Shown here piece after piece: positions 1-13,600 of a stretch of DNA of 64,000 nt. Position 1 is the stretch's first letter. Each line of letters starts with the position of its first letter. The position numbers were made by a program, and so were the translations under genes. The DNA lies in contig NC_083345.1 in assembly GCF_019175385.1 (NCBI RefSeq), positions 43,856,098 through 43,920,097 of the forward strand, in the 5' to 3' direction. The stretch comes from Lycium barbarum (lineage: Eukaryota > Streptophyta > Magnoliopsida > Solanales > Solanaceae). A model generated the notes under the pieces. It ran no database searches. It was not told the DNA's origin and saw nothing but the letters and a program-made list of their open reading frames with translations.

Positions 1-2430
1 GACTCCCCTCCCCAGTTTAGAATTGGCATTTGAACTAGTGTGGTTGATTTTGGCTTTGACTTGAGTAAAGAAGTAGTTGTGCATATAAGTTCCCACTTGA
101 CCTTGAGAGTACAACAGTTACCCTCCTACCCTGCCATAACCTTGCCTTTGTTTGACTCTATGTGATCTTCTCATTTGTAAGAAGCAAAGGTGCTCTAGTT
201 ATTTCATGGTTGTATGTTTTGGTAGTGATTTCCCTCCCCTTTAAGTAGCACAGCTTGTATGCCTTTGTCATGATCATGTGTTCTCCATTTATTTGACACT
301 TGACATGTTAGTTGGGTCACTTTTCTCTGTATGGCCATGTTATTTTGTCTGGTCCCCTTTGTAAATTTGTGGGCTACAGTTGTGTCACCTTGTAACTGTA
401 GGCTTGGTTTTGTATTTCCTTAACTCATTTAGCCTATTTTGGGACCTTCCCCATGAGTGTGTGTATGGTTATATTTAGCTACTGCAGGATTATGAATTTA
501 CTTGTTTTAGTGAAATCAAATTTGGGGTTAAATCTGGGCAGCTACGCAGTGGCTTATCCGGGGTTCTGGTTATGTTTTACATGGATGAATTGGTATGGGA
601 CAAGGCAATTTGGGGTGAGGTCTAGTCTTAGCCTTCCCCGGTTACCATCCATGCTTGGGGTTCGTGAAACCCCTTGGAGCTTGTACCGCATCAGGAATAC
701 GGGGGCAACAACTTACCCTTTCTCCTATTTGTCAAAGTCTAGCCAATAAGCCTGGTGGTGTTAGTATATAAGCTTTTCCACAGCTGTCTAGATTAGCCCG
801 AAAATTTGTTGTGATATACTTGTATATATTTGATGTATATGGCCTTCCTTCTTACTGTGATTATGATAGTTTGGGCCTGCCTGATACACATGTGTATGTT
901 TGATGTATATCCTTCCTTTTACTTAGTATAATAGTGATAAGTTCAAAAATTATAACTAACCGGTTCCCCCTTTATTCTTTCCTCCTTCACCACATGACTA
1001 CTCGGGTCGAGTCAGCCTGCCTGTTAGGCCTCGAGCCCAACAAGGAAAATTCTTTCCTCAGAGATATTGAGTCCGCAAAGACGAAGAAAAAATCTTGGCG
1101 CACAAAAGGCCCAGCCATGGGTGAAAATGGCGGGCTAGGGCCTTGGTACCCCCCTAGTCTCTATACTTATTTGCTTATCAATATTTTTATTTGTCTCTAT
1201 GTATTTGTAAAACTTGTACAAACTCATGTTATAGTGGAATCCTTATTGCGAGAACTAGTAGTCTTAGGACGACAGTGCTCATGCTGTCTAGATTGACTCT
1301 AAGTCCCCAAATCACTTCTTTCAAATCCCGGATTTAGCGTAACGATTTTTGATAACTTAAAATTCGACTAATCAAACTATTTGACATGATTTTAAACATT
1401 CAAAACAAGAGGATAAAAAGAATATTTCAAAAGCTTTCAAGTATTACAAAGGTGTTAAATGGACTAATTTTCCAAAACAAAACTAAGTCTCGTTTTTTTT
1501 TAAGAACCAACGAATAAAAATAGGCAAACATTTTATGATTAGCTTGGTACAATTTAAGGCTAAGCTCCACTGATTTTTTGACAAGAAATGAATAAAGTCA
1601 AGGATGGTAAAAATCAAAAGAATTTTCGGACCAAAAGCCCATTTACAAGAGAAATATGTGGGGAGGATTCAAGCCCTCCTAAAGCCCCTCTCTTAACTAA
1701 TTCATTTTTGGGCCTAAAATGGGCAGATTTCCTTCAAAAAAAACAAATGTTGGCAAATAAAAGTCCAACACACAAATTTCATAAAATCATGTTAGACAAT
1801 GCATTTTCCTAAAGTAAAATACATTCGTATAAATATGAGTTCCCGGATAAAGTGTTCCAAACGTGTTTTACTCTTTGAACCAAACATATGAGTCAAACAT
1901 GGATAAAAGCGGACATTTCAAAAAAAATAATAAGTTCATATTTTCTCCAATAATAATCCTATACTTTTAAAACAAAATACACCACCTTTTATATTCAAAA
2001 AAAAGGGGGAATTATTTTACCCGGATATTATAAATCCGAGCCTATGTACCTTATACATAAAAGGAACATTTTTAAGTCCCTTTTTTAAAAATGATATGCA
2101 CAATGACAAGATTTTTGCGAGAATAAACACAAAAGAGACAGTTCATGCCAATACTCATACTTTGAAATTCGAAGGTCAACCGTATAGTGCGGATTCTTAA
2201 TACTGGAGTGCCTAACACCTTCCCCGAAGGATCATCAGAACCCTTACCTAGAACTCTGGATTACGAAGGTTTTTTCACAATATTTGAATAAACCCTTCAC
2301 CCTGGTTTTCCTAATTTCCTAAAAATTAGGTGGCGACTCTTTTCAAAAAATAAGTCCGAAAGAGCACCAACGAGTTCGTAGTAGCCTTTTATGCCTTAAC
2401 ACCTTGTAAAAAGCGAATCGTTACAAGTAT
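1..2430 (+). mobile_element. Decayed Tat/Ogre-like gypsy LTR region
   Basis: Non-coding. The stretch at about 2200-2345 reads like the 3' end of Tat/Ogre-type LTRs known from Solanaceae: a 'gagtgcctaacaccttcc' block, then 'acccttacctagaactctgg', then 'attaggtggcgactctt'. The block at 1015-1140, with a 'ggcccagccatggg' phrase, also fits this LTR class. Neither the 5' terminus nor a target duplication is visible, and the start lies outside the window. The short open frames here (453-749, 934-1296, 1588-1812) show no family resemblance and are probably chance. The lineage is recalled from family resemblance. Confidence 0.5.
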
Positions 2431-4640
2431 ATCAACTCTGAATCCATCAATCATAACCATATCACGCATCTAAACCTAATTGTGCCAAGTCTCAGAGATT
2501 TCAATCACAAGTCCATATCACAATCAACCAAGAGAGGTGATAAGATGCAATGCAAGATGTATATGATATGTATAAAATGCATATGCTCGTACACATGTAC
2601 TCTGATGACAGAACATCACGTCCCGGCTTCACAACTCATGGGGACCGGCAAAGTCCATATACCGATCACTCCCCACACAGTCCAGAGATGACTCAACATG
2701 CAATACCAGTCACTCCGCACACAGCCCAGAGATGACTCAATATCCAATATGGGTCAGATAGATTAAGTGTTTCCATGTCAGTAACTCCGCACACAGCCCA
2801 GAGATGACTTAATATCCAATATGTCTCGGAAGAATACCGGTCACTCCGTACACAGTCCAGAGGTGACTCGTATCAATATGTCTCAATGCATCTGTATTTC
2901 CTTCTCATTTCCCATAATCAGTACCATATCAAGGCAATATTAATAAATCATGGAAATGAGTATGAATACGATCCAAGTGTAAAATCAATATACCAAATCA
3001 ATCCCAAACAATAACACACATGGGAACACAAGTAATATTGTCAATAAGGCTACACAATAAGCCACAACAGATTCACAGTTCTTATCTTAATATCAACAAA
3101 GTAAGATATCACAGTATCATAATCATGATATATAACTAACCACCAATACCCTATATCTCAACGTGGCGACAAGCCAACAAGTGCATAGAATAGATAAGTC
3201 AACAACGCAACGTGGTGGCTTGCCCCCAAATCATACAACAAGGCCCAACCTAAGGCAATATCCATCCTAAAATTCATACCCCAAGGTTTTCATGCATTCT
3301 CCGATAATATCATCTAACATACGCTTCGCTAATCGAAATCTCACTATAAGATAAACCGTAGCCTACCTGGAAAGTCGAACGATCAAACCTTAGTATTTCC
3401 CTTCCTTCGTGCCTCGTGATAGTTAAAGTCTAATCATATTTGAATAGAGAATTAGAATCAAGAAGAATTACTACTCACAACCTTATTTCTATTCAAGTCC
3501 CAAATCCTAACTCATGGAATGGGAAAACGAGCCTTTCAAGGGTAAAATAGGAAATTCGAAGGCTAAATATGAAATTCATACTCTAGGTTATCAATTCTCA
3601 TCAACAACTAGTCAATTTAACTCATAGATTAGAGAAATTCAGATTCTAGAAGAAACCCCTGATTTTGGGTATAAACCCTAACTTTGATTTCACAAATGAA
3701 GCACTAGAAATGGAGGATTCAAGTTAAAGTAGTCATTGCCTATCAATTTCATGCTTAATCAAGATAAATCCACCAATAAATTAAGGTTTTATAATCACAA
3801 GTCCATTAGAGAAGGAAACCCCAAAAACCCACTTAGTTCTCATGATTTTAAGGAGATTTATACCATGAATTAATGTTAAACTAGGTGGAATAATGAATCA
3901 TGATTCAGGAATGGTGTTAGATGGACTTACCTCAAAGAGTTTTCTCCAAGAATCTCTAGAAAATCTCCCAAAATGCTCTTAGGCCGAATAGGGAAACGAA
4001 TGGAGAATTTAAGGGTTTTATAATAACTTATATGCAGAAACTATCCGTCACCCGCTTCTGCGCTCACTCAACCATTATAGTGATCCCGTTTTAGCCCTAC
4101 TGGGACCGATTCTGTGATCCCTCAGGAAACATAACACACCACTATAGCGGCAGGGTCACCGCTATAGCGGCACCGCTGCCGCAGTACTGGTGGCACCATA
4201 GCGGCACACCAAAACCAGCAATATTCCCAACTTTCATGAACTTAACCCGAAATCCTAACTATTACCCAAGACCATATGTTCATAAATCAAATGTGCTACT
4301 TTACATAAAAACGCCCTACGAACGCACTCGTGGCCTCAGAATTCCCATCGGGGTCTTGTTGACTAAGTCAACTCTCGATACCTAAAATTTGACTTTCCAA
4401 CCCAAGTCCCAAAATGTACCCGAGTGCATTAGGACCCGAACCAAATATACGCACGATTTCTAAATGACCATCTGGGTCTCTCGAAATCTATGAGTTTTCG
4501 ATAAAGGTTCGTTTACCCAAAAGTTTACTTCGAGTCAAACATTTTTCACTTTAAGTCTAATTTAACAAAAACCAACCTATTTTGCATCTGATGACCACGG
4601 TGATCGTACCACCCATCCCCGCAGGTCAAATATATGTTGA
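2431..4640 (-). mobile_element. Antisense gypsy LTR (solo or fragment)
   Basis: Read on the minus strand this has the layout of a long gypsy LTR. A repeat-rich upstream part with a GCCGCTATAG-type motif cluster (4140-4205) comes first, then a TATA-like 'ttataaaaccc' near 4020. A leader with 'ggagaaaactctttgaggtaag' (about 3930-3960) and a downstream part with short tandem repeats follow. No coding sequence was seen. The termini are not sharply defined and no target duplication was found, so both borders are approximate. Confidence 0.5.
2640..2880. repeat. Minisatellite inside antisense LTR
   Basis: About four imperfect copies of a unit containing 'cactccgcacacagcccaga' followed by 'gatgactcaatatcc', with variable spacers. 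Such arrays are common in the R/U5 part of long gypsy LTRs. Copy number is likely to vary between relatives. Confidence 0.75.
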
Positions 4641-5384
4641 TCAAGCTTGAGAAAAAGGTCAATGGGGTCAAACTAACATTACACTAAGATAGCAAACACC
4701 AAATTGAATCTCAAGAAACTGGTCAGAGTCATGAGGGTACAAGGAGAAAATTACTAATAATTTTCAGAGCTTCACATGATAATAAGTAGAGATTAAAATT
4801 GCATCTCCCTTATAGGACGCTAATGCGTACGTGGTATGAATCACGCACCACAGTACTTACTCCTTCCTCGTGGAGCATATGTCTTTTAGCAAATTAAAAT
4901 ACTGTGTAGATGATAGTTCAGACAACTCATGTCTAACTTAGTTCAAAAATCTACTCTTACATTTTAACCATCAGAACTCACATCTAGCATTAAGACTAAT
5001 ATATTTTAATCACATATGATTAAACATAGAAACAAACGACATTCTTATTATAAACTTCAAGGTCTCTTTTATCATCACGTTTGACAGTAATTAGTTTATA
5101 ATTGTATCATCTCTATCTGTCACCTACACAATAGAGGTGATTACCTGTGTGAATAAGTCAATCTTTTTGTCTGTCCAACATACATGAACTTGAATTTTAT
5201 GTTCTAAACATAAGAAAAAACAACTTGTGTATATGAAGCAATAAAAATGAATAATTTAGGCATTAACCAACATTTATCTCAAAATACAGTTTTAATTTAA
5301 CATGAACCGGAAGTATTAGAAAATATAAATACATCAGCACTATGCAAACCCAACGATATCATATCTTTCATAAGCAACAAATGC
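4641..5384. other. Unassigned AT-rich debris, probably copia 3' flank
   Basis: No gene is recognisable. The stretch lies just downstream (minus strand) of the copia RNase H remnant and could be the 3' untranslated region and LTR of the same dead element. No termini were identified. Confidence 0.35.
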
Positions 5385-5660
5385 TAAGGGGTTTTGTTAA
5401 TAGGTCTACTACCAAATGATGCATAAAGATGTACTTCATGTTCACTTCTCTAAGTACAACTATGTCTCTGGCACATAATTACATTTAATATCAATATATT
5501 TTATATTCTCATTAGTAAGAAGAACCTACTCAGATTTAGATTTTCTCTCATTTAAATCTTCTTCCCAATTCCTTGACGAGACAAGAAATATTTGTGCCTT
5601 TAATATACCTTTGTATCATCTTAACTGCTTTGCAGTATTATTGTCTGGTGGAGTCAGAGG
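5385..5660 (-). pseudogene. Ty1/copia RT-RNase H remnant
   Basis: Minus-strand translation in shifting frames gives an 'LR-YKGILKA'-like piece near 5620, then 'NIKYIDIKCNYV' near 5490 and 'VDLLTKP' near 5400. In order, these match the C-terminal RNase H region of Ty1/copia polyproteins: an LRYLKGT-like block, a KHIDIKYHFVRE-like block and a DxLTKP block. Several stops and at least one frameshift interrupt it. The remnant appears to be the older sequence into which the large gypsy element at 6248 jumped. Confidence 0.55.
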
Positions 5661-6242
5661 ACACATCCTCCTACTTAAAATTTCACCTCTACAAATATAT
5701 GTATTTATGGATCAAGAATACATAATGTTTCAAGCCTTATGCTTGAGTTTGAGAATCAATTGTTCCCAATAGCTTTAACATCCAGAATCTCAATCAACTC
5801 CTACTTGGTTTGATTTCACGGACTTCATTTCAATTTTCATTGTCGTAACTATTTATCCTTAGTAGAGTATGTAAGAGCCTACATTACACTATGTGGCTCT
5901 TTTCATCAAGTGGAGTAAACTATATATGCTTCCCCTTCAATCTCAAATCGATGAGGGGGGAATGCAAGGATGACTCGTGCGTCGAGGTTGAGATTAACAA
6001 ACTGATTATCAATTAATTAGTTACTCCCACTAGGATCAACAATATTAAATGCATTCTCATTTGATGGTATATTGGTGCAATAGGAACATATCCATTATCA
6101 CCAACTGAATCCATCCAAACCGATTCGAGTATATACACAATTCGGTCTGTTTTTTCATGAAGAGAAAAGTCTTTACGCACCTCACCCTGCTTAAAAAATT
6201 ATTTTTTTAGAATATAACATCAAATGATTCAAATTCAGCTAT
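5661..6242. other. Unassigned AT-rich sequence left of gypsy insertion
   Basis: No coding region, terminal repeat or RNA gene was recognised. It may be the upstream part of the copia remnant. It ends at the target duplication of the gypsy element. Confidence 0.3.
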
Positions 6243-6247
6243 AATGC

Positions 6248-8826
6248 TGTTACACCTTGGAAAAATCCCCCATATATGTACAGGGAACAAGCCAGCAGAG
6301 GACATAGCATATGCGATGTTTCGACGAGTAAGAAGGAGTATTAGATGACCCTCAACGAGATTTTAAAGGCATACAATGCAAGGAAAGAAAGTTGTTAAGG
6401 AAAGCGAATCATACGTTGTGTATCGGATAAGAATTTCGAGCAACAAGTCCATGATAGCATAATAATGTCTTAGAGAAGTGTAATAATGTCCCTAAGGTTG
6501 ATGTTGAGATGTTAAACAAGTGCCAAGAAGGTTCCATAAGGATAAGAGATCAAACGAGACAACGAGAACGAAAACGAAATCACTGGGCATTATACGGCCC
6601 AACCTACGGACCGTGTAAATTGTACCAACCGTATGTTGGACCGTATAATTGTCCAAGGAGGCCACCAGCTACTGGACCAAACATACGGCCACACATACAA
6701 TTCGTATAAATAGTATGGACCGTATGTTTGGTCTGTATAATATGGTCGGGCAGATTTAAGTTTAAGTATAAGGACCCCTTTTTCATTTCATTTTTCATTC
6801 CACTCTCACTCTACACTTCAAGAAACATCTAGAACCCTTCCTAATCTTCAAAAACAAGATAAATCAAAGGGAAACTAAGATCAACAGCACATAATCCATG
6901 AATCAAAGTGTATGAAACCCAAGTAAAGTTCATCTTTCTCAAAGAAAACCAAAAGAGGGGAGATAGGGTTTTGGTGATAGAGGCGAAACTCCACTCAAGA
7001 CTTGTTCAACCATCATCCAAGGTAAGTTTCATGACCATTTCATGTTTTTTAAGGTATTGGAAGGTTAATATACCCGAATTGTAGAAAAGTATAGCAAATG
7101 GGTCATAAACGAGTGAATAGTGCCATGAGTGAATGGTAGTTGAATTGAATCATGAATGTTAGTGTGTTGTGAGTATGAATACGTTATAAATGACATGTAT
7201 ACCATGAGATAAGTGTGATACATGATAAAATACGATAGCGAACCCAAAACCATAAATGTGGGAAAAATGAAGAGAAATGGTGGATCATGGTCATTGTATA
7301 TGAATGATGATTGTTGATTGCTATATTGTAATTGTTGTTGTGAGTGTTGGGAGTTGATATGGAATATGGGAAAAGTAGTATAAACAGAGGAAGTGCTGCT
7401 CAATTGTCTTTAGAAATAGTAGTGCGTTCTTATAGTTGATTAACTAACGTTGGTACGAATCCTCTTTTGAAGGTAGAGACGTGACATTGAAGGAGAATAA
7501 GCGAACGCTAGATTGCTTAAACGAGAAAGGTATGTGAGGCTTAACTCTTCTTTCAGAAGGCATGAATCCTTCAAGTTTTCCATAATCCTTCTATAAGATG
7601 AAGCTTATGAGTCCTTCTATATATCGAATCACCTATAAGCATGATAATAATGGCAATGAGCTAGAGTATAGGGATTCAAGAAATTGTGGCACGATGTTCC
7701 TCCAACGCTAATGATGTTATTATTGTTAACATTCGCCTTATGCTTTATTTCCTTCAAGGCGAGGCAAGACACTCATAAAATGTCCATAATACAATCGGGA
7801 GTTCACGACCTTACGTCACCCCGACATAGTGTGGTTTCCTTAAAGTCTAATGTATGCTCTTAATGCTAATGTATGCTATGACAAAAAGATGATGAATAAT
7901 GCTAACTTGTAATACGACTATGGGATGCATGGAATACCAAGAAATTATAACATGATGTTATGGCATGAGATGTGTAATAGTGATGTGTTATGATTGATTT
8001 TGTGATGATATGATTCCACCGCGCCTATATGGCCGGGCATATCACCGCTAATGCGGGCTGCTATGTTTACACCGAGCCTAGAGGGTCGGGCATGATCACC
8101 ACTAGTGGGCGGCATATGAGGGTTACCCGGACGCGGGTAACGATGCGGATTACGATGTGAGGACGTATGTGATAACGTATAGGACGTTTATGATGATGTA
8201 TGTGATGACGTATAGGACGTATATGATAATGTATGTGATGATGTATGAGATGTGATAACATGTATACTATGATTTTGTAAAATGCGATGTATGTAGTAGG
8301 TTGTCCATGATATACATCCAGGTTATATCCTTCTCTCATGATTCATGATCCCTCTATTATGTTTGTTTATTTCATTCCTGCCGTACATACTCAGTACGAT
8401 ATTCGTACTGACGTCCGTTTTCTTTGGACGTTGTGTTCATGCCCACAGGTAGACAGGGAGGAGATCTTGCTCCAGATTCTTAGAGGTTGTTAGCTGACTG
8501 AAAGCACCCCATTGTCCTGGAGGTGCCTACGATGATTCTTTTGTGTACAATTGTAGATGTCATCTCGTAGAGGCTCATAGATACCCAATGTGGGTCATGT
8601 GGTTTCACGGCGTGGTCATTGTGTAAACATATACATATATATTATTTTGCTAGCCTAAGGGCTCATGTGTATAAAAACATTATGTTTCTATAGGAAAAAG
8701 GGTTTTTTTATAAATCGAGCATGAATCTGATAAATAACTGTTAAATAAGCCTAAGGAGTACTAGTACGAGCGGTGCTCGGCGGTTTGCCCCGGGTACCCG
8801 TCACGGCCCCTAGCCGGGTCGTGACA
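6248..8826 (+). repeat. 5' LTR of gypsy element
   Basis: 2579 bp, TG...CA ends. A TATA box (TATAAATA, 6705-6712) lies in the loop of a perfect 14-bp inverted repeat (6675-6688 with 6720-6733). A second inverted pair lies upstream (6590-6609 with 6629-6648). Downstream, 8145-8250 holds a short tandem array of a GACGTATAGGACGTATATGAT-like unit that is absent from the 3' LTR. The cell usually transcribes from the TATA box to a poly(A) site in R; the exact TSS is not visible. Confidence 0.93.
6705..6712 (+). promoter_or_regulatory. Likely TATA box of the 5' LTR
   Basis: TATAAATA within the stem-loop described for the LTR; the equivalent in the 3' LTR is 14456-14463. Transcription would be expected to begin about 30 bases downstream. 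A weaker 'agtataagga' follows near 6765. Confidence 0.6.
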
Positions 8827-8830
8827 AAAG

Positions 8831-8842
8831 TGGTATCAGAGC
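8831..8842 (+). other. Primer binding site (tRNA-iMet type)
   Basis: TGGTATCAGAGC lies four bases after the 5' LTR end. It matches the sequence complementary to the 3' end of plant initiator tRNA-Met that primes most Ty1/copia and many chromovirus elements. Confidence 0.92.
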
Positions 8843-9031
8843 AGTTCGGTCCTAGGAAGTGTCTACGAGCCGTGTCTAGTAGAGTCTTGTTTATGGTGTA
8901 TTGCGTGCCACATCAATAGACAAGAGGCTACAAGGCATTTAGGAAAAATGACCAACTTTCTTCTCAAGAGATCGTGCGATAGAGCCGTGTATAATATTTT
9001 ATCCTCCCTAATAGTGTGTTATGATTTCAGA

Positions 9032-10635
9032 ATGCCGCCAAAGGGAAAAGCTACAGCCGCCCAGAAGGGCAAGACTACGGCAAAGAGGCGGGTAGAAAGG
9101 GAGCCCCCGATGAATGTAGAAGGAGGCGAATCACATAACGAGGCCTTGTCCAACTATTCATCTACCCCGCCTAATGTGGGAGAGCAAGGAGGAGCTCCAG
9201 CTCCAATTCCTCCGCCGGCTGCTTCAGGTAAATAAATGACCGAGGCCATCCAGTTATTGACATAATTGGTTGCCGCACAGGCACGATGACAGAATGTGGG
9301 TGCAAGCGATCAGGCGCGAGTACAAAGGCCCGTGATTTTATGAGTTTAAATCCTCCGGAATTCTTCGGGTCAAAGCCGGATGAAGATCCGTAAAGTTTCG
9401 TAGATGAGATGTTAAGGACATTGAATATTGTCCATGCCTCTGACACCGAATCCGTGGAGTTGGCATCTTATAGACTCCGGGATGTGGCGGTGTTATGGTA
9501 CAACAACTGGGTATTATCAAGAGGAGAGAACGTGTCTCCTCCAGTTTGGCAAGAGTTTGTAGATGCTTTTATTCGTCACTATTTGCCACCCGAGGTCCGC
9601 CGAGCTAGAGCAGACAGATTTTTAAATTTGAGGCAAGGAAATATGAGTGCCTGGGAGTATAGCATGCGAATCAATTCTTTGGCTAGATATGCTCCGACTA
9701 TGGTGACCGACATGGGAGATCGGGTGTATAGATTTTTGAGTGGATTGGGGCCACATTTATTCAGAGATTGTCTGACGGCTTCCCTGCAAGACGGGATGGA
9801 CATTTCCCAGATACAGGCCCATGCTCAGAATTTGGAGGGGCGACAACAACAACAAATGGGTGATCGCGACAGTGATAGAAGACAAAGCAAAAGGGCTAGA
9901 TCTATGGGCACAGGCAGTAGAGGGGGATCGAGGCAGACTTATTCCCGACATTCGGGCCAGTCAGCGACTAGCGCACCCCCCAGATTTCCAGATAGAAGAT
10001 TTGACCGCTCTTTTCGCCCGGGACAGGGTCAGAGTTCGAGGGCTTCAGGTTCCCAGTTTGAGGGTGATTATAGTCAGGGGAGACCCCCAGTTCCACGATG
10101 TAGCCGGTGCCGTAAATTACACTCAGGGCCATGTCGTCAGGACACTGATTCTTGTTATGTTTGTGGGCAGACCGGACATTTGATGCGAGATTGTTCCTCG
10201 CGATATGGCAGAGGTGGGGTCCAGCCCACAGGCTCAGCAGCGGGTTCCTCATCAGCACGCCCAGCGGGGCAGACTCCCCAGATGACAGCAGGCCGAGGTA
10301 GAGGCCGAGGGTCAGCATCAACTTCAGGTGCCACTCAGCCCTGTGTATATGCTTTAGCCGGACGGCAGGATCTCGAGTCCTCTTCAGATGTGGTTACAGG
10401 TATATTGTCTATATTCTCCCGTGATGTGTATGCATTGATAGATTCGGGTTCTATATTTTCTTATATTACTCCATATGTTGCTGGTTGTATTGGGGTGAAA
10501 CCTGAGTCAATTAAACCCTTTAAGGTGCTTACTCCGGTTGGTGATCCCGTGATAGCAAGACAAGTGTACAAAAATTGTGTCATTGTGATATGTGATCGAC
10601 AGACCAAGGCTGATTTGATTGAGCTGGAAATGTAG
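9032..10635 (+). pseudogene. gag (and start of protease) of gypsy element, broken
   Basis: The likely start is ATG 9032 (MPPKGKATAAQKGK...), a basic N-terminus. That frame ends at TAA 9233-9235. The gag core continues in another frame from about 9340 (MSLNPPEFFGSKPDE), with an in-frame TAA at 9391-9393 and an open frame from 9409. Retrotransposon-gag domain features follow (VLWYNNW; FIRHYLPPEVR; LRQGNMSAWEY), then a basic RG-rich stretch and a CCHC zinc knuckle (CYVCGQTGHLMRDC, about 10153-10194). The protease begins near 10360, with the aspartic active-site triplet D-S-G at about 10441 (ALIDSGSIFSYI). The frame ends at TAG 10633-10635, where loss of one base shifts it against pol. Confidence 0.9.
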
Positions 10636-13600
10636 AATTCGATGTAATCATGGGTATGGATTGGTTGGCGTCGTGTTATGCAAATGTTGATTGCCGCACA
10701 AAAGTGGTTCGATTCCAATTTCCGGGAGAGTCCGTGCTTAAATGGAAGGGTAATACAGCATCTCCAAAGGGCAGGTTTATTTCCTACCTTAAGGCGAGGA
10801 AGATGATAGCGAAAGGCTATATTTATGATTTAGTTCGAGTACATGACACAGAAGCAAAGTTGCCAACATTTCAATCTGTTCCAGTGGTGAATGAATTCCC
10901 AGATGTGTTCCCAGATGAACTTCCAGGTCTTCCACCAGAAAGAGAAATTGATTTTGCTATTGACGTGTTGCCGAACACCGAGCCAATTTCTATTCCTCCT
11001 TATCGAATGGCTCCGGCAGAATTAAAAGAGCTAAAGGCGCAGCTGAAAGACTTGCTCGAGAAAGGATTCATTAGACCCAGTTCATCGCCGTGGGGAGCAC
11101 CGGTCTTGTTTGTGAGAAAGAAAGATAGATCTCTACGAATGTGTATCGACTATAGGCAATTGAACAAGGTGACAATAAAGAACAAATATCCTCTTCCAAG
11201 GATCGATGATTTATTCGATCAATTGCAAGGTGCCAAGTGGTTTTCTAAAATAGATTTGAGGTCGGGTTACCATCAAGTAAGAGTTAGAGAAGCGGATATC
11301 CCCAAGATAGCTCTCAGAACGAGATACGGCCACTATGAGTTCCGAGTGATGTCGTTTGGGTTGACTAACGCCCCAGCCGTGTTCATGAACTTGATGAATA
11401 ATGTATTCAGGCCACTCTTGGATTTATTCGTGATAGTATTTATTGATGACATTCTGGTGTATTCTCGCACAAAATCAGAACATGCAGATCATTTGCGAAT
11501 TGTTCTTGGCATTCTCCGAGCCCGAGAATTGTATGCGAAGTTTTCAAAGTGCGAGTTTTGGCAAAATTTTGTGACATTTCTAGGCCATGTTATTTCAAAT
11601 GATGGCATTCGAGTCGACACCCAGAAAATTGAAGCGGTGAAGACTTGGCCAAGGCCTACGACGCCCACAGAAGTTCGTAGTTTTCTGGGTTTGGCAGGCT
11701 ATTATAGAAGGTTTGTAGAGGGATTTTCATCTATTTCAGCCCCATTGACGAAGCTAACCCAGAAGACAGCTAAGTTTCAATGGAATGATGCTTGCGAACG
11801 TAGTTTCCAAGAGTTGAAAAACAGGTTGACTTCAGCTCCGGTTTTAACACTTCCAGAAGGGCCAGATGGCTATGTTGTGTATTGTGATGCTTCCGGTGTG
11901 GGATTAGGATGCGTATTGATGCAGCATGGTAAAGTTATTGCATATGCTTCGAGACAATTACAGAAACATGAAAAGAATTATCCAACTCATGATCTCGAAT
12001 TGGCTGCGGTCATTCATTCTTTAAAAATGTGGAGACATTATTTGTACGGTGTGCACGTTGATATCTACACAGATCACAAAAGTCTTCAGTACATCTTCAA
12101 GAAAAAGGAGTTGAACCTGCGACAGAGGCGGTGGTTAGAATTATTAAAAGATTATGATGTTAACATTTTATACCACCCCGGGAAGGCGAATGTAGTAGCC
12201 GATGCACTTAGCCGCCGATCAATGGGCAGTTTATGTGAGGTCCCTCCGGAAAGGAAGGAGATGGTTCAAGAACTTCATCGATTGGCTAATCTTGGAGTGC
12301 GTGTAATTGATTCGGGCGATGCTGGGATTAGTATAAATGATTCCACAATTTCGTCCTTGGATATAGAAGTGAAAGAACGGCAGTGTGAAGATCCTCAGTT
12401 ATGTCGTTATAGAGACACATCTCATGGGAAAGAAAAGTCTCCGTTTGAAGTTTCCATGGATGGGATTCTTAGGTGACGAGGCAGGTTATGTGTGCCGAAT
12501 GTGGCGGAATTTCACCGTCGATATTCTATTCACCAAGGTGCAACCAAAATGTATCATGATCTCAAGATGATGTACTGGTGGGGTGGCATGAAGAGAGACA
12601 TAGCAGAATTTGTAGCACAATGTCCAAATTGCCAACAGGTAAAAGTTGAACATCAGAAGCCGAGAGGCTTATTGCAAGCCATAGAGTTACCCACCTGGAA
12701 ATGGGAAGCGATCAACATGGATTTCATCATGGGATTACGTCGTTCTCATGGTAAATATGATTCTATATGAGTGATCGTGGATAGATTGACGAGAGCAGCC
12801 CATTTTCTTCCAGTTAGAACTACGTACTCAGCAGAAGACTATGCGAGGTTGTATCTCAAAGAAATTGTGCGACTCCATGGAATTCCATTATCTATTATCA
12901 CACATAGAGGAGCACAGTTTACAGCTAAGTTCTGGAACTCTTTTCAAGAGGGTTTGGGCACACAAGTGAAGTTTAGCACGGCATTTCATCCACAGACCGA
13001 TGGGCAAGCCGAGCGCACTATTCAGACCTTGGAAGATATGCTACGAACGTGTGTGCTGGATTTCGGTGGTAGTTGGGATGATCATTTGCCACTAATTGAG
13101 TTTGCATATAACAACAGCTATCATTCTAATATACAAATGGCTCCATATGAAGCTTTATATGGAAGGAAATGTAGGTCTCCAATTGGATGGTTTGAAATAG
13201 GAGAAGCACAATTAGTGGGCCCTGAATTGATCCAACAAGCGATAGAAAAAGTCAAGGTAGTTCAAGATCGGTTGTTGACAACCTAAAGTCGCCAAAAGTC
13301 CTACGTGGACAACCGCCGATGAGACTTGGAGTTTCAAATTAATGATTGGGTATTTTTGAAAGTGTCACCCATGAAAGGGGTGATGAGATTTGGTAAGAAA
13401 GAGAAGCTAAATCCCAGATACATTGGACCCTACAAAATCATCCGCAAAGTGGGTCAGGTAGCCAATGAATTGGATTTACCTTCGGAGCTTGAATCAGTCC
13501 ATCCAGTCTTTCATGTTTCGATGCTCCGCAAATGTATTGGAGATCCTACAAAGATTGTCCCGATAGATGATGTACAAGTAACGGAAAAGCTAACCTATAA

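Noticed and set aside
453..1812. Three plus-strand open frames of 74-120 codons
   Set aside because: No family resemblance; they lie in a Tat/Ogre-like LTR region and have biased, repeat-like composition.
8831..8842. Possible tRNA gene near the LTR
   Set aside because: Only the short primer binding site is there; no tRNA cloverleaf.
9171..10718. Minus-strand and shifted-frame open frames over gag
   Set aside because: Shadows of the gag frame on the other strand.
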